A DNA stretch of 64,000 bases, from contig CM048839.1 in NCBI GenBank assembly GCA_026545765.1, positions 21,204,566 through 21,268,565 of the forward strand, given 5' to 3'. Below, in pieces: positions 46,601 to 57,486 of this stretch; positions within the stretch are counted from its first letter, which is position 1, and every line of letters begins with the position of its first letter. Source of the stretch: Plantago major. Its lineage: Eukaryota; Streptophyta; Magnoliopsida; Lamiales; Plantaginaceae. The notes below the pieces were generated by a model. The model was not told where the DNA came from, did no database searches, and was given only the letters and a program-made list of their open reading frames with translations. The translations under genes were made by a program, and so were the position numbers.

Positions 46601-48879
46601 TCTGGATCACCATGCAATAACTTGATTGCTTTTTCTCTCCCTCTCCTAGCCTGATCAAAAGTAATATCTACCCCTAGTTCAGCTTGTGCATCTAGCCTAA
46701 ATCCTTCAATTGATCTACCCTCCTCAGTTCTAAACCAGTTCAAGAATCTCTTTGCTAGATAGTTAGAAGTCAAGTTTTTTACCTCATAACTGGGAGCACA
46801 TGTATGTTGAGGGTTGTAGAATCTTATCTGATATGTGTTATGGGCCTGAAGTATTCTGCCTCTAATCACCCAAGTGCAATCATCTGCATCCTCACACTTG
46901 GCATAGAGTCTGATCCCATCATTTTTCTTGATCTGCAAAACACAAGAAGAAAGGTTAGACATGAATAAATTACAATGTAAACTTAGAGAATTAGTAGCAA
47001 CCAATAACCACATCACCTTTAGATTATGCATTGTTTTCACAGCATGAGCATGAATGGAATCTCTTAAGACATCTTTGCTTGGGAAGATTTGGCCCAATGC
47101 AAATTGGGGATCATACTCATCCTTTGGCCTAAAAGGGACCCTTTTTGGTCTGTTAGCTGGCCTTTCAGGATCACTCCCATCTGAGTCCAATGCAGAGTCA
47201 AAATCCTCATCACTATCAAGAACAACATTCTCACTGTCAGAGCTATAGTTATTGTCACTGTCCTCATTCTCACTTTCATTTGATTTTGCAGCAGGCTTGT
47301 GTCCACTACCACTTCCTCCACCAGGCCCAGATTTTGTCCCAACACCACCACCTCTATCCAGCCCAGTCTTAGGCCCAACACCACCCTTTCCACCATGCCC
47401 AGTCTTAGGCCCAATACCACTACCCTCTCCACTACCACTACTCTGTCCAATAGCCCCAACACCTTGTGATAAGTTCACATTCAACTTAGATTGGGCTTCT
47501 TGCTGCAAACCAATTTGAAGTAGTAATGGATCAATACCAGCATCACTAAGTTCATCAGTACAATCCACCACTTTACTAGAAACAAACTCACTATAGTCCT
47601 CATCATCAGATTCCATATTCAACTCACAATTTACTCCATTGAAATCACTGTCAGACAAGGAGTTATATCCACTCAAATCAGATTCAATATCTACCTCATG
47701 ATCTGATATGTTCATATCACCACCAATACTACCCTTTTCAGTCTCATCAATACTCTGTCCAGTCTCATCATTTTCAACATCATCATCTGACACTTCATTT
47801 GCAACAACCTCACCATCAATCCATAAATGAAACTCTCTATTGAAAGCATATTCCTTACATGCTTTTTTCAAGTCTGCATTTGATCCAATATACAACCAAC
47901 CATCTGGAATCTTTACATGAATTTTCTTAACTACCTTCACACTTAAGTCATCACAATAAGCACTTATCAGTTGGACAGTCAAGTTCTTCATTTGAAAGAA
48001 GTCATATTTCTTGACTTTCCCACCCTGATATAACACTTTTTGTTCCCTTGTCACAAAAGCTCCTCCATAATGTAACACAACTGTGAAACAGTGTTTAGCA
48101 CGAGCTGCAGATGCAAAGGTAGCAGTTTTTTAGGTGGGAATCAATATAATACATACAACAAGACAATACGAGACAAAATCGAATCCAATTAACAAAGCCA
48201 AACAGTAACAGAAAGCAACATAAAGTCTCAGTGGTTAGACACAAAGAATCAATGCACACAAACCTACCAACATGGGGTCCATCTCCATTCGTAAAGAATT
48301 AAAGTAGAAAACGATCAAAAAACGGAAGGGACCACTGAAAGTACCAAAATCGATAAACCCTAGCTTTTACTTACCATGAACTGGAGCGGGTATGTTGAGC
48401 AAATGACAAGGACGTTCAGAAATCATCTTCGGACGTTCAGAAATCATCTTCGTCATCAACAATCAAGAGCAAATCGCCAGAATTTTGCTCCAATTTTCAG
48501 AGAGAAAGTCGAACTGGCTGTTCTGAGAGATGGTCATTTTATGTTTTTCTTTTCTTTCTTATTTCAGTTTATGTTTTACTTTACTGTTTTTCTTTTCTTT
48601 TTTTTTTAATTTTATAATTTAATTTCTATTTTCTCTATTTTCTTTTGATTTTTTTCCATTTTCTGTTATAATTTTCATTTTCCATTTCATTTAATTCATG
48701 GTTAGCAAATTCAAATGACATAAATGTTTGACATGTCAGCAGCCAAAGTCAAAAAATGACGAAAAGTCCCATTTGCGCCAAATTTTTTGAAAAGCATGAC
48801 CAAGTTTGCCAAAACCCCCAAACGGTGCACTGCGTACGCCAATACCCCCAAACTTTGGGACCATTCGTGCCATTTTCTC
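43604..48879 (-). mobile_element. MULE-B: MuDR-type element
   Basis: The left end GAGAAAATGACACGAATGGT is mirrored at the right by ACCATTCGTGCCATTTTCTC, and similarity in the arms continues for at least 150 bp (TGGGACTTTTC and GAAAAGTCCCA, then AT-rich text). The target duplication TACTTGTCAT is perfect over 10 bp (43594-43603 and 48880-48889), and gypsy-like coding text continues on both sides, confirming insertion into a gypsy fossil. The one gene inside is a MuDR-type transposase on the minus strand. Size 5276 bp. Confidence 0.92.
44308..48288 (-). CDS. MuDR-type transposase
   Basis: Likely exons on the minus strand are 48288-48264 (MEMDPMLV), 48080-47017, 46932-45715, 45619 to about 45478, 45334-44818, 44734-44569 and 44478-44308. 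Order of parts: PB1-like N-terminus (VLHYGGAF), long acidic and Gly-rich linker, MuDR domain (RLYAKCEDADDCTWVIRG), MULE core (RPIFGVDGCHLSYPAKG with its Asp; LISDKQKGL; FCIRHMWKNF), SWIM finger (CTCRKWQLTGIPCLH) and zinc knuckle (CGNCGQCGHNKRRC). The 84-bp intron 46933-47016 has no stop and is a multiple of three, so its retention would only lengthen the protein. A 28-bp tandem duplication at about 44664-44711 shifts the frame in the last-but-one exon, after all known domains. The join between the fourth and fifth exons is unsure. Core and DNA-binding parts look whole. Confidence 0.85.
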
Positions 48880-48889
48880 TACTTGTCAT

Positions 48890-49432
48890 GTGTGCAAGTG
48901 ATGTGAATATGACAATGTGGCCTATCGAGGACTTCTGCAACCATCAGAGATTGCTAAACAATCCATCGATAATGTAACAATGGACTTCACTGAGGGATTC
49001 CCAAGTTCAAATGGAAAATAGGTTATTTGGGTTGTCATTCATCATATGACTAGGTACAGTAATGTCATAGCACTTAGTGAACCGTATAGCAGAATAGATA
49101 GCTAATATCTCCCTCAGTGAAATACATAACCTACATGGTGTTACTAGGTTTAGGTTATCATTAGTGATAGATTAGATTTCGGAAAGAGTTCTTCAAATAT
49201 TGGGAAACTAACACCACGCCAACTCCAAAGTGATGGCCAGACATATACATTAAACCAATGTTTAGAAACCTAACTAACATGCATGATACACAACCCCAAG
49301 CAGAAATGAGCTAAGCTGGTTATCTTTGGCCAAGTGGTGGTACAACTCTTGCTCTATCACCTATTCTAGACATCTCCATTACAGGCTCCATGGTTACCAC
49401 CCCAGTTGTCACTTGGTCCAATATCAGGCAAC
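48890..49432 (+). mobile_element. Ty3/gypsy fossil: integrase core
   Basis: The text MDFTEGFPSSNGK followed by VIWVVIHHMTRYSNV is gypsy integrase; a later KWWYN-type stretch lies near 49330. It is broken, with several breaks, and directly continues the right flank of MULE-B. Confidence 0.75.
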
Positions 49433-49660
49433 GGCTAGCAATGAAGCCCAATCATTAATGCAAGATAGATGCCAAGTGTTGCATGATTACAAGACAACGT
49501 GAAGCAGGCTAGCAATGAAGCCCAATCATTAATGCAAGATAGATGCCAAGTGTTGCATGATTACAAGACAACTTGAAGCAGGCTAGCAATGAAGCCCAAT
49601 CATTAATGCAAGATAGATGCCAAGTGTTGCATGATTACAAGACAACTTGAAGCAGGCTCA
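49433..49660. repeat. 74-bp tandem repeat
   Basis: GGCTAGCAATGAAGCCCAAT starts at 49433, 49507 and 49581, with a partial unit at 49655: three nearly identical copies in the decayed 3' part of the gypsy fossil. Confidence 0.95.
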
Positions 49661-50539
49661 TCAAAGGATGAAACTGTATGCTAGTAAGAATAGCACTCAA
49701 AGGGATTTGCGTTAGGTGATTGGGTTTTCTCAAGATGCAGCCTAAGACTGAAAATGCTCTACTATGTCGTACGATTGAATTGCTGATCAAATACATTACA
49801 TTTTTTAAGTTGACTCGAATTGGTGCAGCAGTAGATTCCAGACCAAAATCACCTCAAGATAAGGATCTATGTTCAATAAATGGCTTAAATCTAACAATAG
49901 ACCAGACTCGGAATTGCCATAATCAAACAATGATGGACATCTATTCTTAGCAAACAAACTTTAACATTTATATAGTAATATTTGAACCGTACCTTAGCAT
50001 CACTGGCATGGCGCCTCCTCATCTGCGGTTTTGCCACGTATGGGAATTCAGCTTCTGTGCCGATTCCCACATCGCGCGCAAAACGCAGTGCATCGTCCAT
50101 GCAAACTCCATCTGTGCCTACCTTCTCCTTCTTTGAGTTTCTGTTCCTTGACATATAGTCGATGAACCACTACGGTGCCAATACAACGAAATGTTGTAAT
50201 CTGGACACAATCGCAAGCACCGCAGTGGTAACATCACATAGCGCGAACGCGTAACAAGTGCCTGCATACATCAAAACATAGAATATATAAGGAAGAAATC
50301 AATGGTAATATGATATCCAGACGACTTACAACGCTCTTGAGAGAATTGGAACTAATCATTTTTAGTTAGTTTAGTGCTTAACTGGCAGGTTACCGCTTTA
50401 ATATTTACACTATTGATTAGTTACTTTTAGTTGAGGTTAAAGGGCCGTTATTACTTGTACAGACTGTCACAACAACCAATATAACCAGTCACACCTTGTT
50501 GTAACAACTTCATCAGATACAAGATTATCAAACTCCAAT

Positions 50540-51440
50540 AGGGAGCAGGTAATATGGTTATCATTGGCAGATTGACCAAGTATGGGCATTTTCTTGCTAT
50601 CAACAATCCTTATAATGCATATATGTTAGCAGTCTCTATTTAGGTCACATACATAACCTACATGCCACTCCAGAAACCATAGTCAGTGGGAGGGACATTG
50701 TGTTTCAACCTAGATTTAAGGAATTTTTCAAACTGCACGGAACAAAACTGAGCATGAGCACAGCTCACCATCCAAACACAGATGGGCAAACAGAGAGGAT
50801 CACAAGGCGTGTGGAAACCTATTTAAGGTTTATGAAACACAACCAACAGAAGAAATGGGCTGACTGATTATCACCATCCTTATAATCTCATATGAGTTGG
50901 TCCACATAACGAAATTATCTTTTTCCAACACGTTAGCATTTTTCAGTTTATACCGATCAAAGGAGTCTTAAATATTTGTTTAAACAACGCATTACAACTC
51001 CAGGGCAACGAAATTAGATGGCTAAGATATTAGGTTATGATTTTGAAGTAATGTACGAGTCACGGTGTGAAAATAGAGTCGTCCATGAGGAAAGTGTGCA
51101 TGCCATTTCAATGCCCATATGGGTTGATTCTAATAGTCTTCAGGTTGATGTTCGTAAGGATCCATTTTTGGGTGACATAATACTATCCTTGGAAGCAGGT
51201 TCTAAAAAATATCATCATTACACTCTGGTGCTAAGCGTTTTGCTATATAAAAACAGGTTAATCTTCCCAGCATCTTCTATGTGGACCCAAACACTTATGC
51301 AAGAATACCATGTGACACCTCAGGGAGGTCATTCTAGAGTGTTCCACACTTATTGACGGATTGTTGCAAATGTCTCATGGTCAAGAATGAACAAAAGCAT
51401 ATATCATTTTGTGGCAGAATGCACAGTTTGTCGGAAGAAT
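50540..51440 (+). mobile_element. Ty3/gypsy fossil: integrase piece then RNase H and zinc-binding piece
   Basis: 50545-50870 shows integrase text (IGRLTKYGHFLAI; TAHHPNTDGQTERI). 51018-51430 shows the end of RNase H (ILGYDFEVMYESRCENRV) and then the zinc-binding part (TPQGGHSRVFHTY; VAECTVCRKNKY). Along the plus strand these come in the reverse of the normal gypsy order, so they are at least two fragments. Both are broken. Confidence 0.75.
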
Positions 51441-51563
51441 AAATATTAAGTCATGTCTCCGTTCAGGCTGTTGAACATGAGTTATTCAATAGAGATGAGA
51501 TTCTGCAGCAGCTCAAATATATCTTGCAAAGAGCACAATACCGAATGGTAAAGAATCGATTAC

Positions 51564-51693
51564 TCTTTCTGTCTGTCGTTGATGGGATAACATTTCACTC
51601 GTCGAATCGATTACTCTTTCTGTCTGTCGTTGAGTTGTTAGTTTCCGGTAGTACATTTTTATTTGAAGATACGACTCAACGACAGACAGAAAG
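51564..51693. repeat. Motif repeated twice direct and once inverted
   Basis: TCTTTCTGTCTGTCGTTGA occurs at 51564 and 51615, and its reverse complement TCAACGACAGACAGAAAGA at 51675. The last two copies could form a hairpin with a ~20-bp stem and ~40-nt loop. Confidence 0.9.
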
Positions 51694-51696
51694 AAT

Positions 51697-53264
51697 ACAC
51701 ATTCAGAGAAGAATACATACTCTGAGATAGGGGGAGGATTACGAAGGAGAGGCGGCGGAGTGGCGGTGCGGCGGTCCGGGAGGCGGCGGAGCAGTTACAG
51801 TACCGGCCAGAAAGGAGTTTTATGTTGCAACGGTTCAGGTTTAAATAGGGGTTTAGGGGTAAACTGCAGTTTAGTCTTTTCATTTTAGGGAAAAATTCAT
51901 TATTGGTAATTTAAGTTGTGACATTTATTGTTTTGGTACCTTTAGTTGTGAACATCCAATTTTAATACTCTATATTTTGTATTTATCCAATTTTGGTACT
52001 CCGGTAGTCAAACTTAACGAAACCGTTAAATGTGACTGAATTGGTAAGAATTAACATGAATTAGTCGATTTTTCGTCAAGTCAACAAATAAAATATTAAT
52101 AAATTTTAATTAAAAAAATTAATTCCTTTTTTTAATTTAACAACTCTATGTCTTGCTAACATTATGAAATAAATCAACATTGCAAGTTACAATAAACATA
52201 CATCACTACATCATAATCTATTTGCACTTTGAGCTTCTTCATAAGATTCGAGACATATTATGAAGTGAGAAACACAAAATATAATATGGGTTTAAGATAA
52301 CAAATACAACAACATCATATTAATTACCAAGAATATTACTATTAATTAGCCAAAAGTAACAATACATGTTCTGAACTCTAACCTCTGTAACAGGTTTATG
52401 AGCGGTCCAAGCACCCAGTATTTAAAAATGTTTTTGCATCTTAGTAAGTATAATAGTATATAATCAACTAGGTACCAAAAAGTAGAACATGATACATGTT
52501 AATTCAATTACTAGAAATGCTACAAGAACAAGTGGAAGAGCCTATAATGTGCATTATAAAGTTAAGGTCACGTATGATTAACCACTATAGGACTAGATTG
52601 CTTTTTAACACAGAACTTGAATTGAGTGAAAATCGGGTTTGATTCAACAATTCTCCACGCGCCTACTAATGATGTATTACACTAATAATATTTTAAATTA
52701 AAAATATGTTGACTCACGGCTGCTGGCTTATATACGTCTCGGATGAAATTCAAATTTCCACCACTCGGTCTCGTGGAAGACACCATTGCCTTGGCCAACT
52801 GTGACACCCTATCACTTTTACATAATATCAATTTTTAACATCAAATTCATATAGCACAAATATACCATATATCACATTATAATTTAATTTTTCACAAATA
52901 AGGTCACGTTTATACAACATATTAAAATATTAAAATTTGCTTGATGTTATTTTTAAAACGTAATTAAACATGCTTATGAGGTGAAAAAGGTCAGGGGCGT
53001 GACACCAACTGTTATTCAAAGATCGACGCAGGCAAAGACAAACATATATGAGCTCAATTTTTTCAGAGATCTATGCCCGATTCGCAATTTGACATGGGTT
53101 TTTTAGGGAATTGGGTCTATTTTCTGATAGTAGGAGAAATCGTTTCTATCTACTTATGTTAGTTTTTACTTTTTTATTTTTATGTATATATTTTTTAAAA
53201 TTAAATTTAAGACATAATTTATTTTATAAATATTTGAATCTTAACGCGTGATCCGAGATCCAAC
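51697..53264. other. Intergenic DNA, no gene recognised
   Basis: A GC-rich stretch of GGCGG repeats at about 51745-51795 gives way to AT-rich DNA. ACCTTTAGTTGTGAACATCC-type text and similar motifs suggest old repeats, but no termini could be fixed. Only short frames are present. Confidence 0.45.
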
Positions 53265-53782
53265 CACTACAAAAAAATCGGGCTTTAGCGTCGAACCCAC
53301 CCGATTCATCGCTAATCCCTTAGCGACGGATCGGGCGACGGATAAGACACCAGTCTTAAAAACAGGCGTCGCAAAGGAATTAGGGACGAATAAGGAATCC
53401 GTCCCTAATTCGCGACGGATTGACGACAGATAAATCCGTTGACCTTCCGTCGCGGTTTAGGGAGTAATCTGGGACTGTTAGCGACGGATTAGGCAAGTCC
53501 CAGCCCTAATTCGCATTAGGTCGGTATTTTTAGCGACGGATTCCTATCCGTCGCTAAAAAATCTGATTTTTTAATTTTTTTTTAATTTTAATTCATGTTT
53601 CACATTTCACCTGTTTTTCACACAATATAATAGTAGATAATATACCCGAAACAATTAAATTGTATAAATTAACAATAGAGATTCGACGAATGCAAATTAT
53701 CCAAACTGAAGACTAAATATCCGTACAGAAGATGAAATAGTGTATATGTAGCATAAGCAACATAAGCATAAGTCCAATGTAA

Positions 53783-55680
53783 CTAAGAAACGGCCAGAGG
53801 AGGCGGTCGTTGTTGGGTCGTCAAGATCATTTGGGTCAAAGCATCCATCTGCTGAGCCATACGAGCCTGGTTCTCAAGCACTTGCTGGTAAGCTGCCTTG
53901 GTTTGCTCAATCTCTTCCTTGTTTCTAGCTAACTCCTCTTGGAGAGGATTCATCATCTCCTGGACCTGGTCTTGTGTGAAAAGATCAGCTCGTGTGGATG
54001 CCTGGGACACTGAGAAGCTAGGACCCGTCAATGTAGGGCCCAAACTTCCAATTCCATACACTCGACCCTTGTTGTCCATTGGGTTGACGACAAAGAAGAT
54101 CTGGTTTTGCTCTTGAATCGACAGCTCCCGACCGTCGATCCTCCTCTCGATCTCACTATGCAATCGTAAAGTGCATACGAAGTGAGATACAGTTTTAGGA
54201 ATCTCTTATAATACACAAATAGAAATGTGAACCTTAACAAAGAAACGTACCGCAATACGCTCAGACTTCTCGTCCAACCAAATGTCGTCCTTCAGCTTAG
54301 CCTTCTTGAAGTGGTATAGCACGGTCTTGGGGTCCCCAGCCTGGATCTAAAGAACATACATGCAAAGCAAACAAGTAGTTAGTTGGTAGAAATGAAAGCA
54401 GAAAACATATAAATCATCTTCCACAGCGGATAATGAAAGCAAAAAACACAAGTAGTAAGTTATTAATATATACACTAACCGCCATCTGGTGATCCGTAAC
54501 AATAGCTCGCGAACCATAATGGTGTCTGGAAGTGCCCGTACCATCAGTCGACTGAGTCAGCCGGTTCTCTCTGTTCTTTGTCTTCTGATCCACGACAAGG
54601 GGTGCCCTCTAGTACTCCAGCCAATGTGCCCACTCCTCATCCCCTATAAACGATGGCTTAGTGCCCTTGTCTCTACATTTTTTCTCAGCATGAACCATTT
54701 TCCTGTAGAGGTCTGACCCTAGCCTGTCGAAAACCGACCACAACTGGGGGAGCAGGGCATTGGAAATGTAGTAGGTTTTCTACAACAATTCCACACAACA
54801 TAGAAATTACACAAGGTAAATGAATCAACAATTTAAAGATAGCACATGCAACAAGTTCATTAATGGTGACTAACATATCACCCAAGTTCAGTGGCTAACA
54901 TACCACTCAGATTGTTCTAAGATTTACTAACACAATGGTGACTAACATATCACCCAAGTTCAGTGGCTAACATACCACTCAGATTGTTCTAAGATTTACT
55001 AACACAATGGTGACTAACATATCACCCAAGTTTAGTGGCTAACATACCACTCACACATAGTGGCTAACATGCCACGCACATTAACACAACGATTAAAATA
55101 ACAAATAAATTAAAGCACTGTAACATTTAAGCTTACCCGCAACTCATCAAAGTAAAAAGCCTTCACCCCTTCCGAGACATGTGACCACTTCGCCAAAGAC
55201 TCAGTAACTCCCCGCCCCTAAAATGTCAACAGTTTTGGAAGCATCGGGGCGAAAATTGTTATCAATGAGAAAGATAAGAAACAAATATTCATTAGTATAT
55301 ATAGTTAAATCAATGGTATGTGACATATACTTGTCTTAAGTTATGGTCTACAAATGCATAATATGTACTTATTGTGCCTGGCCGTTGGGGAACAACACTG
55401 GCTTCCCCTTCCACATAGCACCGGGTGTCAAAACTAAAACGGGGCAATCGTCAAGGGGTAATCAGCCCAGACATTTGACTGGCCCGTGCTCGAGCTCAGT
55501 GGAGTCTCAGGAACTATAGACTGGCTGCTCCCACCAATATCAAAGCGCATAGAAGGACTACTCGCTCCACTGGGTGGTGTACTGCCTGTACCAGAACCAC
55601 CAGGGATCCCACTCGATGCGGGAGGACGGTATGTAGGTCTCCTATGCCGCGGCATCTGCAAAAACATACAACAAATAGAG
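53783..55680 (-). pseudogene. CACTA TNP1-like protein, second copy
   Basis: Minus-strand exons: N-terminal Pro/Ser/Gly-rich part (MPRHRRPTYRPPASSGIPGG, about 55655 down to 55435), a piece with LAKWSHVSEGVKAFYFDELR (about 55260-55137), the Ptta/En/Spm domain (54780-54482, with FIGDEEWAHWLEY and TGTSRHHYGSRAIV), FKKAKLKDDIWLDEKSERIA (54347-54252) and the C-terminal coiled coil (54155-53783, NPMDNKGRVYGIGSLGP). The layout equals the copy at 588-1532. An in-frame stop follows HWLEY in the domain exon, so this copy is probably dead. Confidence 0.75.
54860..55075. repeat. 72-bp tandem repeat in a CACTA intron
   Basis: GGTGACTAACATATCACCCA starts at 54865, 54937 and 55009, period 72, between two exons of the TNP1-like gene. 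It is the inverted equivalent of the 140-bp array at 1-480. Confidence 0.9.
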
Positions 55681-55842
55681 TAAAAATGTGTTAGTAAATT
55701 ACCGTGAATTTGCATGTAAAACATATATATGTGACACCTAATAAAGCACAAAAATATGGGATAATCAACAACTAACAGTATATATACATATAATCTACCA
55801 TACACACATACCCTCGTCCTCCTCACTTGTGGTTAAGTCTAC

Positions 55843-56474
55843 TTATTGGTCTTCATGCAGCTCTATGAACTCATCACGAGCCTGTACAGGATTTCTCATT
55901 GATTCATCAACAACTTCTTCTTGGTACGAGTTGGTGATTGAGTCGTCTCTCTGAACGTACTCTACTCTGGAGCGGGCCGGTATATGTATCGCAGCCAACC
56001 AGTCCGCCTTATCGCATTTCAGGCTTGGATATTCAATAAACACCACTTGGCGTGCTTGAGTCGCCAAGATAAACGGCTCGTACTTAGTACGGTACCTCCT
56101 CCTATGGTTAATGTCAACTATTTCATACTGCTCGTGCTTCCTCGTACCAAGTGAAGTTGGATCATACCAGTCAACATCAAACAGAAAGGTTATTTCAAAG
56201 GCATACCGGGATATTCAAGCCGCACAATTCGTTTCAGCTTCTCGTAGAAATCATACAAATCAGAAGCTGCATCTAGATCTTGCCCACTGACACACACCCC
56301 ACAATTGCTTGTTCCTACATTTGTTGTGACTACAAGGGCACTTCATCATCCCCCACTCAAACAAGTAGTCTGTGTAAGTGCAAAAGCGATGAACGCTTCA
56401 ACCCCTTCAACAAAACTAGATTGAATACTGCCATTAACAGTGCGACGGTACATCCATGAACGATCGGAATTCAT
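55843..56474 (-). pseudogene. TNP2 transposase with the core deleted
   Basis: It starts MNSDRSWMYRRTVNG at 56474, then FVEGVEAFIAFAL, the Transpos_assoc domain (PF13963-like) with its CPCSHNK zinc-binding text. Within about 150 bp it passes to the C-terminal DUF4216-like part (NCGVCVSGQDL; FLFDVDWYDP; YRTKYEPFILATQARQVVF). The catalytic Transposase_21 and DUF4218 regions that should lie between, several hundred residues, are missing. There are also frame changes at the joint and near 56200. It cannot encode an active transposase, so the element would depend on help from relatives. Confidence 0.75.
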
Positions 56475-56499
56475 AATTGGATAATTAACCTGACACGTC

Positions 56500-57486
56500 T
56501 AAATTTATTAGATTTATAATTACATGTATAGCATTACATATTTAGTTTCATAATTACAATTACAATTACATTCTCAATTATTATATGTTAAGAATTTTAT
56601 GAATCCCATGCATTTTACGATTAAAATTAATTTTTATAAATTTTAAATTTCCATTTAACTATTAACATTACAAATTGTAGATGAAAATAGTAGTAATTAT
56701 TTTTATGTTAATACGAAAAAATTATATTAAAATCAACAAAATCACCAAATTGTCTCCAAACACACAATCAAATCTTCCTAATCCTAGTACATATACGAAA
56801 ATATCAAACTAAATACCCTACATACTTACAATCATCCTAACAATCCAATTTCACAATAAATATATCAATTGCACATGTCAAAGTTAACACAATACATAAT
56901 ATAAGCTAAACTAGCTACTACATATTTCCTATAAACATAAAATTGCTCAAACTAGTCGAAATTAACAGAATTCCCAAATTTTAAAAAGTAAGGCTTTTAG
57001 CCAAAATACATTCGATTACGGAGAAATTAGCCGAACAAAGATGAAATTGATGGACCACCCGAGTTTCTTGTCCCACGAGCTTCGACAAGAGACCAAGATT
57101 GGCCGGAGTGGTTGAGTTTTGGTCGGACTTGAGTTTGGGCGAAATAGGGAGAAAGAAAGCGAGCAGAACAGAAATGGGTACGAAGAAACTGTTCTGCTCG
57201 CCTTAAAGTAGAAAACATCTTTTTTACCTCTGAGCTTCTATTATTATAATTTATAAGTATGAAATGTTCCATACTCATATACTCATATTGATGTGTTCCA
57301 AATAAAGAATGCTAGAAGCGTTGAGAAATTCCAAGCATGTCTAGTGGCTTCTAAAACCAAGAAGGCAATAAGTCAACTTTACTCGAGAGTCCATCGGAAG
57401 ACAATTCCCGTAAACCTTCGTAAGTTGCGAGTTGCAACTCTATGCAACTGGATAAAACTCTCACGCCGTCCCAACCAATGTAACTC
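56500..57486. other. Intergenic DNA, no gene recognised
   Basis: AT-rich up to about 57000, possibly the remaining 5' flank of the CACTA element. Then ordinary intergenic DNA leads to the MULE-A relative. No inverted termini or coding motifs were found. Confidence 0.45.

Larger units (their letters stand above)
37480..50261 (-). pseudogene. Papain-like cysteine protease pseudogene in widely split exons
   Basis: Exon 50261-49993 contains the active-site region (GTCYAFA, with the catalytic Cys followed by Tyr instead of the usual Trp) and later GTEAEFPYVAKPQ. It has an in-frame TAG where the family has a Gln before WFIDYM. Exon 42618 to about 42490 follows in phase 0 (LVKIRSFVVEDNKSN, then AAILYVDDAFCNHSG). 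Exon 37674-37480 carries the active-site His and Asn (KHAVAVIGAGTTREGDPF; CYIQNSWSRLLGYHGLAKVD) and a stop. Order, strand and phase all fit one peptidase C1A gene, now spread over 12.8 kb by insertions. A segment near 37879-37965 may be another exon. The propeptide exons were not found. Role if it were active: vacuolar or secreted protein breakdown. Confidence 0.75.
53265..56500 (-). mobile_element. Second CACTA element, same family
   Basis: The 3' terminus CACTACAAAAAAATCGGGC starts at 53265, followed by an array of AGCGACGGA/TCCGTCGCT motifs to about 53560. Minus-strand genes are a TNP1-like protein (53783 to about 55680) and a deleted TNP2 (55843-56474). The 5' terminus was not found; 56500-57030 is AT-rich without a GTAGTG end, so that side may be truncated. 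Orientation is opposite to the element at 1-2131. Confidence 0.85.

Noticed and set aside
47064-47518. Several overlapping frames antisense to the MuDR gene and in its other frames
   Set aside because: They are shadows of the low-complexity Gly/Asp-rich linker of the transposase.
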